Of a stretch of 7,248 bases of DNA, positions 5,551 to 7,248 are shown in pieces. Under the pieces are notes generated by a model. It made no database searches. It was not told the origin of the DNA and saw only the letters and a program-made list of their open reading frames with translations. The position numbers and the translations under genes were made by a program. This DNA is from Oxalobacteraceae bacterium UBA5157 (GTDB taxonomy: Bacteria > Pseudomonadota > Gammaproteobacteria > Burkholderiales > Burkholderiaceae_D): positions 2,751 through 9,998 of the forward strand of contig DHXL01000173.1 in the NCBI GenBank assembly GCA_002415335.1, written 5' to 3'. Position 1 is the stretch's first letter; each line of letters begins with the position of its first letter.

Positions 5551-6903
5551 ATGCCGCACAACCCAACTATTTTTCAAATGCTTCCCGCTGACTTGCCGGA
5601 CTCCGGCGTAATGCATCCGCCCCGGATGCGCGATCTGATGCGTTTCGCGCTCCGTCGGCTCAATGAGGAGCATCTGCCGCAAGTGGCCGGCAGCTTGACG
5701 TTCACCACGGTGCTGGCGCTGGTTCCGCTGCTGACGATTGCCTTCGCGATTTTTACGACCTTTCCCTTGTTCAATACGTTGCGCGCATCGCTGGAAGTGT
5801 ATTTCGCCGAAAGCCTGATGCCGAAAGCGATCGCCAACACGATTCTCGGCTATCTCGGTCAGTTCGCCGCCAAGGCCAGCCGCTTATCGGCCGTCGGTGC
5901 GGTCGCGCTGATGATCACTGCGATCGCGACGATGGGGACGGTCGACCGCGTGTTCAATCATATCTGGCGGGTCAAGGCCACGCGCCCGTTCCGGCAGCGC
6001 ATCATCGTGTATTGGGCGATCATCACGCTCGGCCCTTTGCTGATCGGCGCGTCGATCTCGCTGACTTCCCATCTTTTCACCGCGACCACGGGCGTCGTAT
6101 CGAGCGTGCCTTTCATTGGGGCCGCGTTCTATACGCTGGTGTCGGTGATCTTGACGACCTGCGCGTTCGCGATGTTGTATGTCGGCGTGCCGAACCGCTA
6201 TGTCGATTGGCGCGATGCGGCATGGGGCGGCTTGGCGGCCGCGATCGCATTTGAAATCGCCAAGCGTATTTTCGCGGCGTATGTGACCAAGTTCCCGACC
6301 TACACGCTGGTGTATGGCGCAGTGGCGGCCCTGCCGATCTTTCTCGTGTGGGTCTATCTGTCCTGGATGATCACGCTCGCCGGCGCGGTCATCGCGGCTG
6401 CGTTGCCGGTGGTGAAGTACGAACGCTGGTGGCATGTGGCGACGCCGGGCAGCGCATTTATCGACGCGATGAGCGTGCTGCAGGTATTGCATGAAGCCAG
6501 AACCACCGGCGTATCCGCCGCGGTCGATGCATCGACGATTCGTGCCAGCACGCGTTTGGGGTTCGACGAATCCGAAAGCCTGCTCGACCGAATGCTGGAT
6601 GCAGGCTGGGTCGCCCGCGTGAGGACCGATGTGCCGGGCCGGATGCAATGGGGCAAGCGTAGCGCCGAGGACATGGACCGCTGGACGCTGCTGGCCAATC
6701 CGCAGCAATTGATGATGGCCGACGTGTATCGGCTGTTCGCGTTCAATGCGTCCGGCAACCTGGCACTGGCCAGGCAAGTTGAAAGCGCGATCGAACAGGG
6801 CTTGCAGCTGACGCTGTCAGCGTGCTTCGCGGCAGACTCGAAACCGCCTAAAACGAGGCCTGTCCAGTTAGCATCTGCCAGTACATCACCCAGTCACCCA
6901 TGA
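5551..6903 (+). CDS. yihY: YihY/BrkB-family inner-membrane protein with long C-terminal domain
   Basis: This protein (450 residues from the chosen start) belongs to the BrkB/YihY family, once wrongly called RNase BN; its true function is poorly known. The membrane domain (about 30-290) holds the typical PQVAGSLTFTTVLALVPLL (43-61), FNHIWR (135-140) and the hallmark FPTYTLVYGAVAALPIFLVW (248-267), with about six helices. A cytoplasmic C-terminal region (about 298-425) is absent from the shorter E. coli-type proteins. It resembles a winged helix, with VSAAVDASTIRASTRLGFDE (321-340) and then a helix ending AGWVAR (351-356). Residues 433-450 are a Ser/Pro-rich tail encoded opposite the DUF962 gene. 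The start is uncertain: ATGs at 5551, 5578, 5611 and 5626 all lack a clear ribosome binding site. The conserved part begins near the ATG at 5626. A GTG at 5416 would run into the divergent wrbA gene and is unlikely. Confidence 0.88.
   Translation: MPHNPTIFQMLPADLPDSGVMHPPRMRDLMRFALRRLNEEHLPQVAGSLTFTTVLALVPLLTIAFAIFTTFPLFNTLRASLEVYFAESLMPKAIANTILGYLGQFAAKASRLSAVGAVALMITAIATMGTVDRVFNHIWRVKATRPFRQRIIVYWAIITLGPLLIGASISLTSHLFTATTGVVSSVPFIGAAFYTLVSVILTTCAFAMLYVGVPNRYVDWRDAAWGGLAAAIAFEIAKRIFAAYVTKFPTYTLVYGAVAALPIFLVWVYLSWMITLAGAVIAAALPVVKYERWWHVATPGSAFIDAMSVLQVLHEARTTGVSAAVDASTIRASTRLGFDESESLLDRMLDAGWVARVRTDVPGRMQWGKRSAEDMDRWTLLANPQQLMMADVYRLFAFNASGNLALARQVESAIEQGLQLTLSACFAADSKPPKTRPVQLASASTSPSHP
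6826..6840 (+). repeat. Copy 1 of a 15-nt exact direct repeat
   Basis: TTCGCGGCAGACTCG here is identical to positions 7076-7090, exactly 250 bp away. A GTGC precedes both copies, directly at 6822-6825 and two bases further off in the other copy. This copy lies in the last part of yihY, encoding Phe-Ala-Ala-Asp-Ser just before the tail. Confidence 0.85.
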
Positions 6904-7165
6904 ACGAGTAAAGCGGCTGGCGGAACGAGGCCGGCTGATTCTTTTCGAATCCGAAGTGGCCGATCCACGCGAAGCCATAGCCGCAAAGTAGCGCGGCCAA
7001 TAGCCACCACGGGTTGCCGGTCAGGAGTAGCACGGCGAGACAAAGCAAGGCCAGCGTCGAGCCGGTGAAGTGCAGTTCGCGGCAGACTCGGTTGGCGTGC
7101 TCGCCCAGATAGACCGGATAGAATTCGGCAAACGTCTGATACTTCTTCCGCGCGATCGTGCTCAT
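6848..7165 (-). CDS. DUF962 / Mpo1-like membrane protein
   Basis: This 105-residue protein matches the DUF962 (YGL010w/Mpo1-like) family. The sole well-studied member, yeast Mpo1, is an iron-dependent dioxygenase that shortens 2-hydroxy fatty acids. Whether bacterial members do the same is not established. The family pattern is visible: FYPVYLGEHANRVCRELHFT (15-34) with H23 and H32, two hydrophobic segments (about 35-50 and 52-68), then WIGHFGFEKNQPASF (67-81) with H70 and E74, and PLYSFMGDW (84-92). The conserved histidines could bind a metal. The ATG at 7165 is chosen because GGGAG lies 6 nt upstream; a longer reading from 7222 adds 19 basic, non-conserved residues. The last 56 nt overlap the end of the convergent yihY gene. 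The C-terminus is conserved family sequence, so this gene constrains the overlap. Confidence 0.87.
   Translation of the reverse strand: MSTIARKKYQTFAEFYPVYLGEHANRVCRELHFTGSTLALLCLAVLLLTGNPWWLLAALLCGYGFAWIGHFGFEKNQPASFRQPLYSFMGDWVMYWQMLTGQASF
7076..7090 (+). repeat. Copy 2 of a 15-nt exact direct repeat
   Basis: This copy matches 6826-6840 exactly. On the minus strand it encodes Arg-Val-Cys-Arg-Glu within the first conserved motif of the DUF962 protein, so this copy is probably the older one. Confidence 0.85.
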
Positions 7166-7171
7166 ACGCTT

Positions 7172-7176
7172 CTCCC
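7172..7176 (-). promoter_or_regulatory. Ribosome binding site fixing the DUF962 start
   Basis: GGGAG on the minus strand is followed by 6 nt and the ATG at 7165. It is the strongest Shine-Dalgarno match in the window and decides between the short and long forms of the protein. The 83 bases upstream to the window end show no convincing promoter hexamers. Confidence 0.7.
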
Positions 7177-7248
7177 GACTGTTGTCTTTCTTCAGAGTAG
7201 TCCTGCTTCTCCGCAGATGCAACCAGAATTCCGGCCGGTAACGTCGGC

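Noticed and set aside
7166..7222. Longer DUF962 protein starting at 7222
   Set aside because: The 19 extra residues are basic and not family-like, and the GGGAG site points to the ATG at 7165.
7217..7248. ATG opening a plus-strand frame that runs off the window end (MQPEFRPVTS)
   Set aside because: Only about ten codons are visible, with no ribosome binding site and no recognisable motif. A gene here cannot be supported from this window.
1..7248. A novel defence, mobile or biosynthetic system
   Set aside because: All the genes fall into known chromosomal families, with no transposase, integrase, CRISPR, toxin-antitoxin or retron-like element and no abrupt change in base composition. I saw no evidence for such a system.

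Overview
The window looks like a stretch of ordinary chromosome from a betaproteobacterium, most likely Burkholderiales and perhaps Oxalobacteraceae. This is inferred from the high G+C coding sequence and from the gene set: WrbA, a DUF2069 membrane protein, an FAD-linked 2-hydroxyacid dehydrogenase and a long BrkB/YihY protein. No database search was possible. Seven complete protein genes cover nearly everything. No tRNA, rRNA, CRISPR array, insertion sequence, phage gene or plasmid origin was seen.

Layout from left to right. (1) Positions 1-112 are a leader with a plausible promoter and an inverted repeat. (2) A plus-strand pair follows: a two-domain CHR-family chromate transporter (113-1306) and an MFS transporter (1356-2564), possibly separated by a ten-codon leader ORF. 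(3) A minus-strand cluster is transcribed from 5429 down to 2574: wrbA, a DUF2069 membrane protein, an FAD-linked D-2-hydroxyacid dehydrogenase and a small secreted DUF4124 protein. The first three overlap by 1 and 4 nt, and the fourth follows after 20 nt. (4) A 121-bp divergent region (5430-5550) carries a perfect TATAAT that faces wrbA and sits so close to its ATG that a leaderless mRNA is likely. (5) A plus-strand YihY/BrkB membrane protein (about 5551-6903) ends by overlapping, tail to tail, a minus-strand DUF962/Mpo1-like membrane protein (7165-6848). (6) Positions 7166-7248 hold the DUF962 gene's ribosome binding site and upstream region.

How the genes may work together. The chrA-MFS pair looks like an export operon for toxic anions or drugs. 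No chrB-type regulator lies in the window. The wrbA cluster joins an NAD(P)H:quinone reductase to a flavin dehydrogenase whose relatives pass electrons to quinones or electron-transfer flavoprotein, so a shared membrane redox role is possible but unproven. YihY and DUF962 are membrane proteins of poorly known function.

I looked for a novel system and did not find a convincing one. The points most worth checking are the candidate leaderless, possibly bidirectional wrbA promoter, the small leader ORF before the MFS gene, the yihY/DUF962 antisense overlap with a nearby 15-nt exact repeat, and the inverted repeat in the chrA promoter.
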